NCBI GenBank assembly: GCA_964625745.1
Contig: CAZVCJ010000034.1
Coordinates: 1-30,979, forward strand
DNA from: CAZVCJ01 sp964625745
GTDB taxonomy: Bacteria > Chloroflexota > Anaerolineae > VGOG01
Reading direction: 5' to 3'
DNA length: 30,979 bases
Shown: positions 6,313 to 14,853 of the stretch, piece by piece
Layout of the letters: every line of letters begins with the position of its first letter
How positions within the stretch are numbered: position 1 is the stretch's first letter
Made by a program: the position numbers and the translations under genes
The notes under the pieces: model-generated
Databases searched by the model: none
Told to the model about the DNA's origin: nothing
What the model saw: only the letters and a program-made list of their open reading frames with translations

Positions 6313-8514
6313 ATGTTCTGTCCAAAATGTGGTACCGAAAACAAAGACACAGCCAGGTTCTGCAAGAATTGTGGCCAGCCACTACTCAGGAAGGCAGGCC
6401 GAGCACGCGCACCCAAGAAGATGCCATGGCTAGTAGGCATATCGGCGCTTGTCATGGTCTGCGTAGTTGCGGTTGTTGTGATCTACCCACGCCTCAAGGG
6501 GAAGCTAAGTCCCTATGCCAGCGTTTGCGGCACATACATAAACCAAGACAATCCAGACGAATATTTGGAATTGAAAGAAGATGGAAGCTTCTATTTGAAG
6601 GAGCTGGGAGTTGGCTTTACCGGGGAATGGGAGATCGAGGAGGATGTATTAACGCTTTCTGTCCTGCAACTTGGCCTCACGGTAAAGGGCAAGCTGAAGG
6701 GAGACACGATAATTGATGAGGAGGGGAAAATCTGGGTGAGGAGGGAAGAAAGGGTAATTGCACCTTCCCCCAAGGCAACAGCATCCAGGACCCTGACCGT
6801 AACGGAAGTCAGGCCATCTCGCGAACCTGAAGTTATAGTACCGGCTGCTCCTACATCAACACCAACGCCCATTCCGTCCCTCGAACCTACCCTGGCCCAG
6901 GGGGGCTTGTCTAGTGCCCATCTGAGCGATACTCCCGACGGGCCGGCCATGAACCAGTTTCCCTCAGGCGCAGCCGTCGTCTATGCTATCTTCGAGTACG
7001 CCGATATGGCAGGGGAGCCGATAAAAGTAAGGGTCTATGACAATTATGGCAGCATTCTCTTCGAGCAGACCCAAAACTGCACTGGGTCTGGGACGAAGTC
7101 CGTGGCGACTACGACCGGTGGGGGGTACTTTCCCGATGATCAGTATGTTACCAATCTTTACCTTGGTGAGTATGTAGCTAGGACTATAATGTGGCTTGTT
7201 GGCGAGCCGGTAGCGCGGCCTGTCGCAACGCCGACTAGCAAACCGGCGATACCGACGAATCCAGCTGAGCGCAACAACATGTACAGCGAGCCGCCGGAGA
7301 TGCAGATTGACACCGGCAAGACTTACATCGCCACCATCTCCACGGCTAAAGGCGACATCGTCATCCAACTCGACGCCAGCGCCGCCCCGCTCACCGTCAA
7401 CAACTTCGTCTTTCTGGCAAGGCAGGGCTTTTACGACAATGTGACCTTCCACCGTGTAGAGCCTGGCTTTGTCATCCAGGGAGGCGACCCGACGGGCACC
7501 GGGGGCGGTGGCCCCGGCTACACCGTACCGGCGGAGATTCAGTTGCCCCATGTCGAGGGCGCCATTGCCATGGCTCGGCGGGCAGACGAGGTGAACCCTA
7601 CCCGTGCCTCTAGCGGCAGCCAGTTCTATATCACCTTGGCCCCGACGCCTTTCCTGGACGGAGCGTACAGTGTCTTTGGTCAAGTGATTGAAGGGATGGA
7701 CGTAGTCAAGTCCATCGCCATTGGCGACGTAATAGGAAAGATCACCATTTCAGAAGAATCGACGGAGATCAAAATCGGTGGACAGATGGAGCCGGGTGTG
7801 GTCTTCATTCCTGCGGGGGAATTTACCATGGGCAATGATGAAGGCGATGACGACGAGAAGCCGGCACGGACGGTCTTCCTTGATGCGTTCTGTATTGACA
7901 AGTACGAGGTGACCAACGTCCAGTACAAAGAATGTGTGGAGGCCGGAGCTTGCAACCCCCCAGCTCGTATGTCGTCCCCTAGCCGGCTTTCATACTATGG
8001 CAATCCAGAGTTTGATGATTACCCCGTTATCTACGTAAGTTGGGATGATGCCCAGGCTTACTGCAAGTGGAGAGGCAAGCGGCTGCCGACCGAAGCAGAG
8101 TGGGAGAAGGCGGCGAGAGGGACCGATGAACGCCTCTGGCCCTGGGGTGACAGTGAACCCGATGCGAACAAATTGAACCTGTGCGATGTGAATTGCACAT
8201 ACGATTGGAAAGAATCGCACATTGATGATGGCTACCCGGACACGGCTCCTGTCGGGAGCTTCGAGGCGGGTAAGAGCCCCTATGGTGTCTACAACATGGG
8301 GGGGAACGTCCGCGAGTGGGTGGCCGATTGGTATGCTCTTGACTACTACATAAATGCTCCCGACCGCAATCCTCCTGGGCCGAGCTCTGGTATAGGCAGG
8401 GTGTTGCGGGGCGGCTCATGGCGCAGCAATATACCAGTTGCCCGCAGCACCTACCGCCTCTGGTACGACCCTACAGTCAGGGACGAATACGTCGGATTTC
8501 GTTGCGCCAGGTAG
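6313..8514 (+). CDS. Zinc ribbon-TM-cyclophilin-FGE-sulfatase fusion protein
   Basis: The product has 733 residues. Domains in order: zinc ribbon (Cys 3, 6, 17, 20); TM helix (~36-58); a lipocalin-like strand-rich segment (~73-145, GTYINQDNPDEYLELKEDGS); a linker; a beta domain (~205-300); a cyclophilin-type peptidyl-prolyl isomerase (~337-480) with FHRVEPGFVIQGGDP and SGSQFYITLAPTPFLDG; and an FGE-sulfatase domain (~496-733) with VVFIPAGEFTMGN, RLPTEAEWEKAARG and RVLRGGSW. The paired Cys near the RGGS motif that formylglycine-generating enzymes use are absent here (RGGSWRSNIPVARSTYR), so oxidase activity is unlikely and a structural or binding role is more likely. The start at 6313 is chosen by likeness to the MFCP siblings; ATG 6307 lies directly on the SD AGGGAG. 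Confidence 0.88.
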   Translation: MFCPKCGTENKDTARFCKNCGQPLLRKAGRARAPKKMPWLVGISALVMVCVVAVVVIYPRLKGKLSPYASVCGTYINQDNPDEYLELKEDGSFYLKELGVGFTGEWEIEEDVLTLSVLQLGLTVKGKLKGDTIIDEEGKIWVRREERVIAPSPKATASRTLTVTEVRPSREPEVIVPAAPTSTPTPIPSLEPTLAQGGLSSAHLSDTPDGPAMNQFPSGAAVVYAIFEYADMAGEPIKVRVYDNYGSILFEQTQNCTGSGTKSVATTTGGGYFPDDQYVTNLYLGEYVARTIMWLVGEPVARPVATPTSKPAIPTNPAERNNMYSEPPEMQIDTGKTYIATISTAKGDIVIQLDASAAPLTVNNFVFLARQGFYDNVTFHRVEPGFVIQGGDPTGTGGGGPGYTVPAEIQLPHVEGAIAMARRADEVNPTRASSGSQFYITLAPTPFLDGAYSVFGQVIEGMDVVKSIAIGDVIGKITISEESTEIKIGGQMEPGVVFIPAGEFTMGNDEGDDDEKPARTVFLDAFCIDKYEVTNVQYKECVEAGACNPPARMSSPSRLSYYGNPEFDDYPVIYVSWDDAQAYCKWRGKRLPTEAEWEKAARGTDERLWPWGDSEPDANKLNLCDVNCTYDWKESHIDDGYPDTAPVGSFEAGKSPYGVYNMGGNVREWVADWYALDYYINAPDRNPPGPSSGIGRVLRGGSWRSNIPVARSTYRLWYDPTVRDEYVGFRCAR
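6643..7236 (+). repeat. Source copy of ~595-bp duplicated segment
   Basis: This coding segment (strand-rich domain, linker and SAHLSDTPDGPAM domain) recurs at about 8607-9207 in the next, broken gene. Long stretches are identical, for example around GTAAAGGGCAAGCTGAAGGG and GGGGAAAATCTGGGTGAGG. The second copy has a 6-nt insertion near 8770. The duplication is in-frame in both genes. Confidence 0.85.
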
Positions 8515-8520
8515 TGCGGT

Positions 8521-8564
8521 GTCCTGAGCCCTTCGGCCTCACTCAGGACAGGCTTGTCGAAGGG
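8521..8564 (+). repeat. REP-like element at a gene-truncation boundary
   Basis: GTCCTGAG (8521-8528) pairs with CTCAGGAC (8542-8549), and CCCTTCG (8529-8535) pairs with CGAAGGG (8558-8564). This is the cctgagc/gtcgaaggg REP-like family found also at 16402, 20234, 20580, 20696 and 24085. It begins 7 nt after the stop of the FGE fusion gene and ends where the 5'-truncated duplicate starts. Confidence 0.8.
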
Positions 8565-10282
8565 TTGACCTTCCACTTGCAGAAAGAGAGCCCGGAAATC
8601 GATGGAGATGTGTTAACGCTTTCTTTCCCACAAGTTGGTCTTGATGTAAAGGGCAAGCTGAAGGGAGACACGATAGTTGATGAGGAGGGGAAAATCTGGG
8701 TGAGGAGGGAAGGAAAGCTGATTGCACCTTCCCCCAAGGCAACAGCACCCAGCACCCTGACCATAACAGATATTGAAGTCAGGCCATCTCGCGAACCTGA
8801 AGTTATAGTACCGGCTGCTCCTACATCAACACCAACGCTCATTCCGTCCCTCGAACCTACCCTGGCCGAGAGGGGCTTGCCTAGTGCCCATCTGAGCGAT
8901 ACTCCCGACGGGCCGGCCATGACCCAGTTTCCCTCAGGTACAAGTGTCGTCTATGCTATCTTCGAGTACGTGGGTATGGCGGGGGAACGGATAAAAGTAA
9001 GGGTCTATGACAATTATGGCAGCAGTCTCTTCGAGCAGACCCAAAACTACACTGGGTCTGGGACGGAGTCCGTGGCGACTACGACCAGTGAGAGGTACTT
9101 TCCCGATGGTCGGTATGTTACCAATCTTTACTTTGGTGAGTATGTAGCCAGGATGATAGTATGGGATGTTGGGGAGCCGGTGGCGAGACCTATCGCCACG
9201 CCAACGCCCGCACCTCCTCCACCTACGCCGGTGTCTGCTGATGCTTGGAAGGACTTGGAGTTGGTGGGGCGGACTAGTACTAGGATACGAGGGGGATCTG
9301 TCTTCGTTTCAGGCTCCTATGCTTACCAGTAGTTTTGCAGATTATACAAATCAGCGAGTTTAGGTGGCAAAAGTGCTTTTCAGAGCCTTGGGAACCCCAA
9401 TTTTGGTCAGAATTCTGCTCGTTTCAGTGTCCCCAAAGGCCCAAATGTAAAAAGTGCAAAACTACTGCTTACGTGGATGGGCTGCTGATAGCGGATATCT
9501 CTGATGCAGCCAACCCTTATGAAGTAGGCTCCTGGAAGGCACCAGATATTAGTGCGGGTATTTTCGTCTCTGGCTCCTATGCATACGTGGCCGTTGGGTA
9601 TGATGGTCTGTGGATAGTGGATATCTCCGATCCTGCTGACCCTCATGAGGTCGGATACCTCTGCACTCGGGGCTATGCCAACGATGTCTTCGTCTCAGGC
9701 TCCTACGCTTACGTGGCGACGCGGGAAGCTGGTCTGGAAGTGGTTAGCGTGGCCAACCCATCTGGCCCAAAGGCAGTTGGTGCCTGCCCCACACAGGGGG
9801 ATGCTCTTAGCCTTGTTGTCTCAGGCTCCCAAGCCTATGTGACTGACCGAAGCTATGGACTTCGAGTGATAGATATTTCTGATCCTTCTAGTCCTTACGT
9901 GGTTGGCGCTTGCTACACGCCTGGGAAACCAGCTGTCGGTAAGGGTATCTTTGTATCTGGCTCCTACGCTTACGTTGCTGATGGGGAAGCAGGGTTGCAG
10001 GTGGTGAATATCTCTGACCCTGCTAAGCCCCATCAGGTGGGAAGCTGCGAAACGCCGGGGTATGCCAGGCAAGTCTTCGTCTCCGGCTCATATGCCTATG
10101 TTGTTGGGAGTCTCTCTTCTAAGGGATGGTGGCTGGTGGTTATTGATGTATCCGATCCAGCAACGCCCCACGAGATGAGATACTACGATATGCCGTATGC
10201 CGGTGACGTCTTCGTCTCCGGTCCCTACGTCTATGTGAGTAGTGAGGGGCTTCTCATCCTGAGGTTTTCGGGGCTGGAATGA
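8565..10282 (+). pseudogene. 5'-truncated LVIVD-repeat protein gene split by a 141-bp insertion
   Basis: From 8565 the sequence encodes the end of the strand-rich domain (EIDGDVLTLSFPQVGLDVKG) and the SAHLSDTPDGPAM domain of the preceding gene. LVIVD-type repeats follow (VFVSGSYAYVA, then GLWIVDISDPADPHEVG). The zinc ribbon, TM helix and start codon are missing. The first LVIVD repeat stops at TAG 9330 inside the insertion 9327-9467. Removing the insertion and one 5-bp target copy joins ...GSYAY to VDGLLIADISD in one frame (146 nt shifts the frame by two, exactly as seen). The downstream part (ATG 9335 to 10282) starts inside the insertion and has about six repeats. Such propellers are usually exported; without the 5' end this copy should not be. 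Confidence 0.88.
9327..9467 (+). mobile_element. 141-bp MITE-like element with 13-bp TIRs and 5-bp target duplication
   Basis: The left end CAGTAGTTTTGCA (9327-9339) and right end TGCAAAACTACTG (9455-9467) are perfect inverted repeats. CTTAC flanks both sides (9322-9326 and 9468-9472) as a target-site duplication. There is no transposase; 141 bp is too short. Excision restores a continuous LVIVD repeat. The parental IS family cannot be named from this alone. A 5-bp duplication and ends starting with C would fit some IS4-related groups such as IS1634, but this is only a guess. Confidence 0.9.
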
Positions 10283-10350
10283 GGCATCCGACATGGTAAG
10301 CAAGCTAACAATCGTCCTGCTCCTTGTGGTAGATGCCAGGGGGTGAGAAG

Positions 10351-12960
10351 ATGGGAAAGAAGACAGTGCTTCTGTTGGGGGTAATTTCAATTCTACTGAA
10401 CGGGGTGGCGGGATGCGTGGAAGAAGTGCGCCCACCCAGCACCGAGACTGTGGTAAGGTACACCCCACCTCCGGCTCCAACAGAGGCTCCAACACTCGCG
10501 ACAAAGGCCGAGCTAGTAGAGGCCTTAGAGGGCCTGCGAGATGCAATGCTGATGAAAGTTGATTGGGACATAGATGACACTGCCCTGGCTTTCACAATGG
10601 TGAAGGATTATTGGCGGGCAAAAAGGTGGACAGATATCATCAGAGCACCTCTCAGAGTTTTGGAGAACACGATAAGCTTACTGGCTAGGGCCTCAGATTT
10701 GAAGAGCTTGGCCGAGGGGATAGACGAGGAGCTGATCAAGGCCAAAGCTACTTACCAGGTGCTGGCTACGGTGACGATGGTGCAGGGCCTGCAAGAGGTG
10801 GGCGGGAAACTGTATTATGGCTTGCATGGCCCGCTTTATGTCTCGGCCATCGAAAGTATGCTAGATGCCGCGGATGCCACTACTGTACCTCCCTTCGGCT
10901 TCAGCGAAGAACATTATAAGAATGTCATCGAGAATCATTTGTTTGGAGTGCAAGGGGAACCCGTGGTGAAGGTCCCCAGGTATTCGACGGAATCTGACAG
11001 GAGAATTGTTGAGTTTGCTAACGGCGCTTTGGAACTCAGAACAAGCATTGACGGCACTTTTGATAAGTTGATCGCCGATATAGAGGCTGGGGAGCTACCC
11101 GAGGGATTCCCCTGTGGTGAAGTCGTTGCCGAACTAACATATCTTGAAAAGCAAGTACTGAAATCCACGCTATGTAGTGTAGATGTAGTGTACAAGACCC
11201 ACTTCTCTGAACACGCAAGGACAACGCTCGGTGCTGTGGCTGATCGAAAAGAAGCCTGGCGTATAGCCGCCGGCAATTTAGCCAACAAGCTAGACATTGA
11301 GTGTGAAGTCGAGTTGCAAAAGGCAGGAAACGCTTTATTGATCACCTTTACATACATATGCCCCGGTGCGGACGTAATAAGGGTTTTCCAGCAAGCTACC
11401 ACTCTGACTGAACTACTTATCAGTTCTTATAAAAAGACCTTCCACACCGATCCGGAGGAGGCATTCTATATGCTGCCCCAGGAGATGCTCCTAACCCTTC
11501 CTATGGAGCTATCCAACCTATGGATGATAGCCGATGACACCGACCAGTATCTGAGGCACCTACTGGTAGCTCCGCCCCCTGCTCCCCCCCCGCTCCCTCC
11601 CCATAAGGGTGGGATCGCTTATGTGGCCGCTGAAGATGATCTTTGGGTTATAGACGCAAGCGACCCTGTCAACCCCCATAAGATTGGTCACTGTGGCACG
11701 CCATACTCTGCCCAGGGCGTTTTCGCCTCAGGCTTCCTTGCCTATCTAGCCGACGGGTATGCTGATCTACGGGTGCTTGATGTCAGCGATCCTTCCCAAC
11801 CCAAAGAAGTGAGCCATTCTGATGTGCCCAAAGGTGCCTTAGATGTTTTCGTATCGGGCTCGTACGCCTATGTGGTAGATAGAGGTGGCTTCCTGCACGT
11901 GATAGACATCTCCAATCCAGTAAGACCCTACGAGATTGGCTACTACGATGCAGGAGGGTTAAATGTCTTCGTCTCAGGTTCGTATGCCTACGTGGCTACT
12001 GGGTATAGCCTGCGTGTGATGGACGTAAGCGAACCTTCCAACCCCCACGAAGTGGGGTGCTGGGGATGCGAGGATATCACCTTGTCCGCCTCTGACGTCC
12101 ACGTCCACAATGGCTTCGCCTATGTGGTTGCTGGTGATACTAGGCGGGGGTTTTACGGTTTGCGAGTGGTAGACGTAAGCCGTCCAGCCGACCCATATGA
12201 GATGGGGGGACTGGACATATGGCGTATCCTGAGTGTGGATGAACTCCCTGTAATTTTTGTTTCCAACTCTTATGCCTATGTGGTTGCGACCGAAAAAGGG
12301 AGGATGAACCTACGGGTGATAAGCGTAAGCGACCCTAGCAATCCTTATGAGGTGGGGCAGTTGGATGTGGCAGGACAAGCCAAGGGCGTTTTCGTCCTGG
12401 GCTCCTATGCTTATCTGGCTGCTGGAACCGCTGGTCTGCGTGTGATAGATGTCAGTGAACCTTCAAAACCCTATGAGGTGGGATACTGGGATGATATGCC
12501 CACGCTTGCCGAAGCCAATGGTGTATTTGCCACAGGCTTGCTAACTCCAACACCGCATACTCCTAAGCCTGCGCTAGAAAAGGAAAGAGCATCTCCCCTT
12601 TACAAAGCCCTAGCCGGCAAGTGGCAGCTCGGCACAACGTGGATAGAGTTTTCCGCAGATGGGACTCTGAAACTAGGAGACGATGCGGGCACAGCTTCTG
12701 GCACCTATAATGTCATAGACGATGACACCATTCAGATTGATGCACCTGGTAAGGCCGTTCACGGTGAGCTTGTCGATATCGTCAGCATCTCGGAAAACAC
12801 ACTAACCTTGAAATTTCTTTCCTCTGACCAGACTATAAAGTTTGGGAAACCAGGGTACCCTATACCCACTTCCGCTCCCACTTCTACTTCCGTCCCAGTT
12901 ACCCCTACGCCCACATTGACACCCAAAGAACGGGGAGTTATTATCAAAAGGGGCTGCTGA
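10351..12960 (+). CDS. Lipoprotein with helical domain and LVIVD propeller (likely frameshifted 3' end)
   Basis: The product has 869 residues. The signal peptide MGKKTVLLLGVISILL with lipobox GVAGC places the lipid anchor at about Cys22. After a Pro/Thr stretch comes an alpha-helical region (~55-405), then a Pro-rich hinge. LVIVD repeats (~425-735) follow, with VFVSGSYAYV and LRVIDVSEPSKPYEVG units. A lipocalin-like strand-rich domain (~745-830; YKALAGKWQLGTTWIEFSAD) resembles the one in the FGE fusion gene. The frame then runs through SAPTSTSVPVTPTPTLTP and stops at 12958 after RGVIIKRGC. A TPR module follows directly in another frame, so the true protein probably extends to 13271. The SD AGGGGGTGAG lies before ATG 10351. 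Confidence 0.85.
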   Translation: MGKKTVLLLGVISILLNGVAGCVEEVRPPSTETVVRYTPPPAPTEAPTLATKAELVEALEGLRDAMLMKVDWDIDDTALAFTMVKDYWRAKRWTDIIRAPLRVLENTISLLARASDLKSLAEGIDEELIKAKATYQVLATVTMVQGLQEVGGKLYYGLHGPLYVSAIESMLDAADATTVPPFGFSEEHYKNVIENHLFGVQGEPVVKVPRYSTESDRRIVEFANGALELRTSIDGTFDKLIADIEAGELPEGFPCGEVVAELTYLEKQVLKSTLCSVDVVYKTHFSEHARTTLGAVADRKEAWRIAAGNLANKLDIECEVELQKAGNALLITFTYICPGADVIRVFQQATTLTELLISSYKKTFHTDPEEAFYMLPQEMLLTLPMELSNLWMIADDTDQYLRHLLVAPPPAPPPLPPHKGGIAYVAAEDDLWVIDASDPVNPHKIGHCGTPYSAQGVFASGFLAYLADGYADLRVLDVSDPSQPKEVSHSDVPKGALDVFVSGSYAYVVDRGGFLHVIDISNPVRPYEIGYYDAGGLNVFVSGSYAYVATGYSLRVMDVSEPSNPHEVGCWGCEDITLSASDVHVHNGFAYVVAGDTRRGFYGLRVVDVSRPADPYEMGGLDIWRILSVDELPVIFVSNSYAYVVATEKGRMNLRVISVSDPSNPYEVGQLDVAGQAKGVFVLGSYAYLAAGTAGLRVIDVSEPSKPYEVGYWDDMPTLAEANGVFATGLLTPTPHTPKPALEKERASPLYKALAGKWQLGTTWIEFSADGTLKLGDDAGTASGTYNVIDDDTIQIDAPGKAVHGELVDIVSISENTLTLKFLSSDQTIKFGKPGYPIPTSAPTSTSVPVTPTPTLTPKERGVIIKRGC

Positions 12961-12968
12961 ACGAAGCG

Positions 12969-13271
12969 GTGAGCGAGTTTCAGGCGGCTTTGGATATCAA
13001 CCCCGATGATGCGGAGGTGCATTATCTCCTGGGAGCAGCCTATGTCCAGATGGGGAGGATGGACGAAGCGATGAAAGAGTTTAACACGGCTCTGGAATAC
13101 AATCCCGACCTCCCCGAGGCATATTTCGGCTTGGGGACAGTCCATAAACTCCAGGGGAACAAAGAGAAGGCCATCAGAGCCTTCGAGCGTTTTCTGGAGC
13201 TGGGCCCCGGCCAAGACCCGCAGGCCCAGATTGAAGCCGAGCGCCTGCTCAGAGAACTTAAAGGGCAATAA
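12969..13271 (+). CDS. TPR module, probable frameshifted tail of the LVIVD lipoprotein
   Basis: This 100-residue frame holds about three tetratricopeptide repeats (EFQAALDINPDDAEVHYLLG, DEAMKEFNTALEYNPDLPEA, EKAIRAFERFLELGPG). The frame is open further upstream and reads YYQKGLLNEAVSEF, a proper first TPR helix, through the stop region of the preceding gene. The nominal GTG at 12969 has no ribosome site. The simplest reading is that one nucleotide was lost near the CGGGGAG run (12931-12937) in the Pro/Thr linker. In the intact gene this TPR module would have been the C-terminus. Confidence 0.75.
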   Translation: MSEFQAALDINPDDAEVHYLLGAAYVQMGRMDEAMKEFNTALEYNPDLPEAYFGLGTVHKLQGNKEKAIRAFERFLELGPGQDPQAQIEAERLLRELKGQ

Positions 13272-13303
13272 CTCTGAACTTCAAACTCTAAGCTTCAATC
13301 CCA

Positions 13304-13388
13304 TGGGTAGGCTAACCGTATTGGCTGTCAAAACTGGGGCGACAGGCCGTTTTTCAAGCCTCGCCCAATACGATTGGGCGTCTACCCA
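13304..13388 (+). repeat. 85-bp nested inverted-repeat element, unknown
   Basis: The outer arms TGGGTAGGC (13304-13312) and GTCTACCCA (13380-13388) pair with one G-T mismatch. The inner arms CGTATTGG (13317-13324) and CCAATACG (13365-13372) pair perfectly, and a third small stem CTGTC/GACAG sits within. It lies between the TPR stop and the radical SAM gene. The folding suggests either a small mobile repeat or a structured leader RNA for the downstream cluster; no known riboswitch class is recognised. Confidence 0.6.
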
Positions 13389-13440
13389 GCCCGGAAAATA
13401 CGGTTATTGAGTGGGCAATTGGGAACCGGAGGCGATGTTT

Positions 13441-14853
13441 ATGAAAACAACCTTGATCTACGCCGGCATAGCCGGCTACGGCTTCGAGAGCCTGGGCAGA
13501 GGAATGGAGGCGGGGTGGATCAACCACGGCCTGGCTCAGCTCTCCGCCTGCGCCAGGGCCGAGGGGTTCGATGTGGACCTCATTGACCTGCGGGGCCTCA
13601 AGGGCTGGGACGAGTTCCGGGCGGAGTTAGAGCAGCGCCGCCCCGACGTCACGGGCCTGACCATGATGAGCGTGGACTACAATCCGGTGACGAAGGCTTT
13701 AGACGTCATCAAAGACGTGGATCCTTCAATTATCACCGTCGTCGGCGGCCCTCACCCCACGCTGGTGCTGGACGAGGTAGTCGCCAACTCCAAGATTGAC
13801 TACATCGTCACCCACGAGGCGGAGATCACCTTCCCCAGGTTGCTGGCTGCCATCGCGAGAGGCGAAGCGCCGAAGGAGCGAGTGCTGGTCGGGGAAAGGC
13901 CCGACCTGGACGCCATCCCCTTCGTGGATCGGGAGCTGTTCTTAGACGAGTGGCGCAGGTGCGGCTACGACCCCGATTCCCCCGAGGTGTCCTTCGTGCC
14001 GGAGCTGCCGCCGCCTTTCTTGACCATCATTGCCGGGCGTGGCTGCATCTACAACTGCAACTTCTGCCAGCCAGCCGAGCGCATCATCTTCGGGCGGTTC
14101 CGCCAGCGGTGCGTGCCTGGCGTCGTCGAAGAACTGAAGCTCCTCCAGGAAAAGCACCACTTTGCCAGCTTCATGTTCCACGACGACTGTTTGACCAACG
14201 ACCGGGAATGGGTGGCCGAGTTCTGCGAGACTTACAAGCAGGAGGGGTTCACTCAGCCCTTCTTCTGCCAGAGCCGGGCCGACATCATCGTCCGCCACGA
14301 GGAACTGGTGGAGCTGATGGCCGACGCCGGCTGCCGAGGCTACTTCATCGGCTTCGAGAGCGGCAGCGACAGGGTGCTGCGCTTCCTGCGCAAGGGCACC
14401 ACCAGGGAAGTGAACCTGAAAGCGGCCCAGGTCTGCCGGAAGCACGGCATCTCCGTCTGGGCCAACTACATGCTGGGCCTCCCCACCGAGACTAAAGCAG
14501 AGGTGATGGAAACCATCTCCATGCTCAAGGAGATGGACCCCGACTACTACAGCCCGGCCTTCTACACCCCCCACCCCGGCAGCGACCTCTACGACTACTG
14601 CCTCGAAAACGGCCTCTCCCTCATCGCCAGCCACGACCAATATCGCCGCAACCCCACCGAGACCAAGATCAAGGGCCAGGATCCTGAGTTCCTGAACTGG
14701 GCTCTGGCGGAATCTCAGCGCCGCAAGCCGCTTAATCAGCTCAAGCGGACGCTCAGGTACTACTGGCAACGTTACGCCAAACCACGTAAAGCCATGACCA
14801 GGCTTCGGAATCTCATTACACACTCTGACCCACTTCTGCAACCAAATGCCTGA
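13441..14853 (+). CDS. B12-binding-type radical SAM protein
   Basis: The product has 470 residues. The N-terminal ~150 residues form a Rossmann-like cobalamin-binding-type domain (VTGLTMMSVDYNPVTK, VVGGPHPTLVLDEVV). The radical SAM core begins with IIAGRGCIYNCNFC, whose CxxxCxxC cysteines 202, 206 and 209 bind a 4Fe-4S cluster. The core continues with FMFHDDCLTNDREW and GYFIGFESGSDRVLRFL. The classic DxHxxG cobalamin motif is not evident, as in many members of this superfamily. The substrate cannot be inferred. The start at ATG 13441 lies 9 nt after GGAGG (13427-13431); ATG 13435 is also possible. The stop overlaps the next gene by 8 nt, so the two are probably translationally coupled. Confidence 0.85.
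   Translation: MKTTLIYAGIAGYGFESLGRGMEAGWINHGLAQLSACARAEGFDVDLIDLRGLKGWDEFRAELEQRRPDVTGLTMMSVDYNPVTKALDVIKDVDPSIITVVGGPHPTLVLDEVVANSKIDYIVTHEAEITFPRLLAAIARGEAPKERVLVGERPDLDAIPFVDRELFLDEWRRCGYDPDSPEVSFVPELPPPFLTIIAGRGCIYNCNFCQPAERIIFGRFRQRCVPGVVEELKLLQEKHHFASFMFHDDCLTNDREWVAEFCETYKQEGFTQPFFCQSRADIIVRHEELVELMADAGCRGYFIGFESGSDRVLRFLRKGTTREVNLKAAQVCRKHGISVWANYMLGLPTETKAEVMETISMLKEMDPDYYSPAFYTPHPGSDLYDYCLENGLSLIASHDQYRRNPTETKIKGQDPEFLNWALAESQRRKPLNQLKRTLRYYWQRYAKPRKAMTRLRNLITHSDPLLQPNA

Noticed and set aside
7797..8514. FGE fold as a diversity-generating retroelement target
   Set aside because: No reverse transcriptase, template repeat or accessory gene is present in the window.
12940..12960. Programmed -1 frameshift joining lipoprotein and TPR module
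   Set aside because: No canonical X-XXY-YYZ slippery heptamer in the right phase, and no clear pseudoknot. Mutation or sequencing error is more likely.
13942..14841. 299-codon minus-strand frame opposite the radical SAM gene
   Set aside because: Shadow frame caused by high GC; the product has no recognisable motif.
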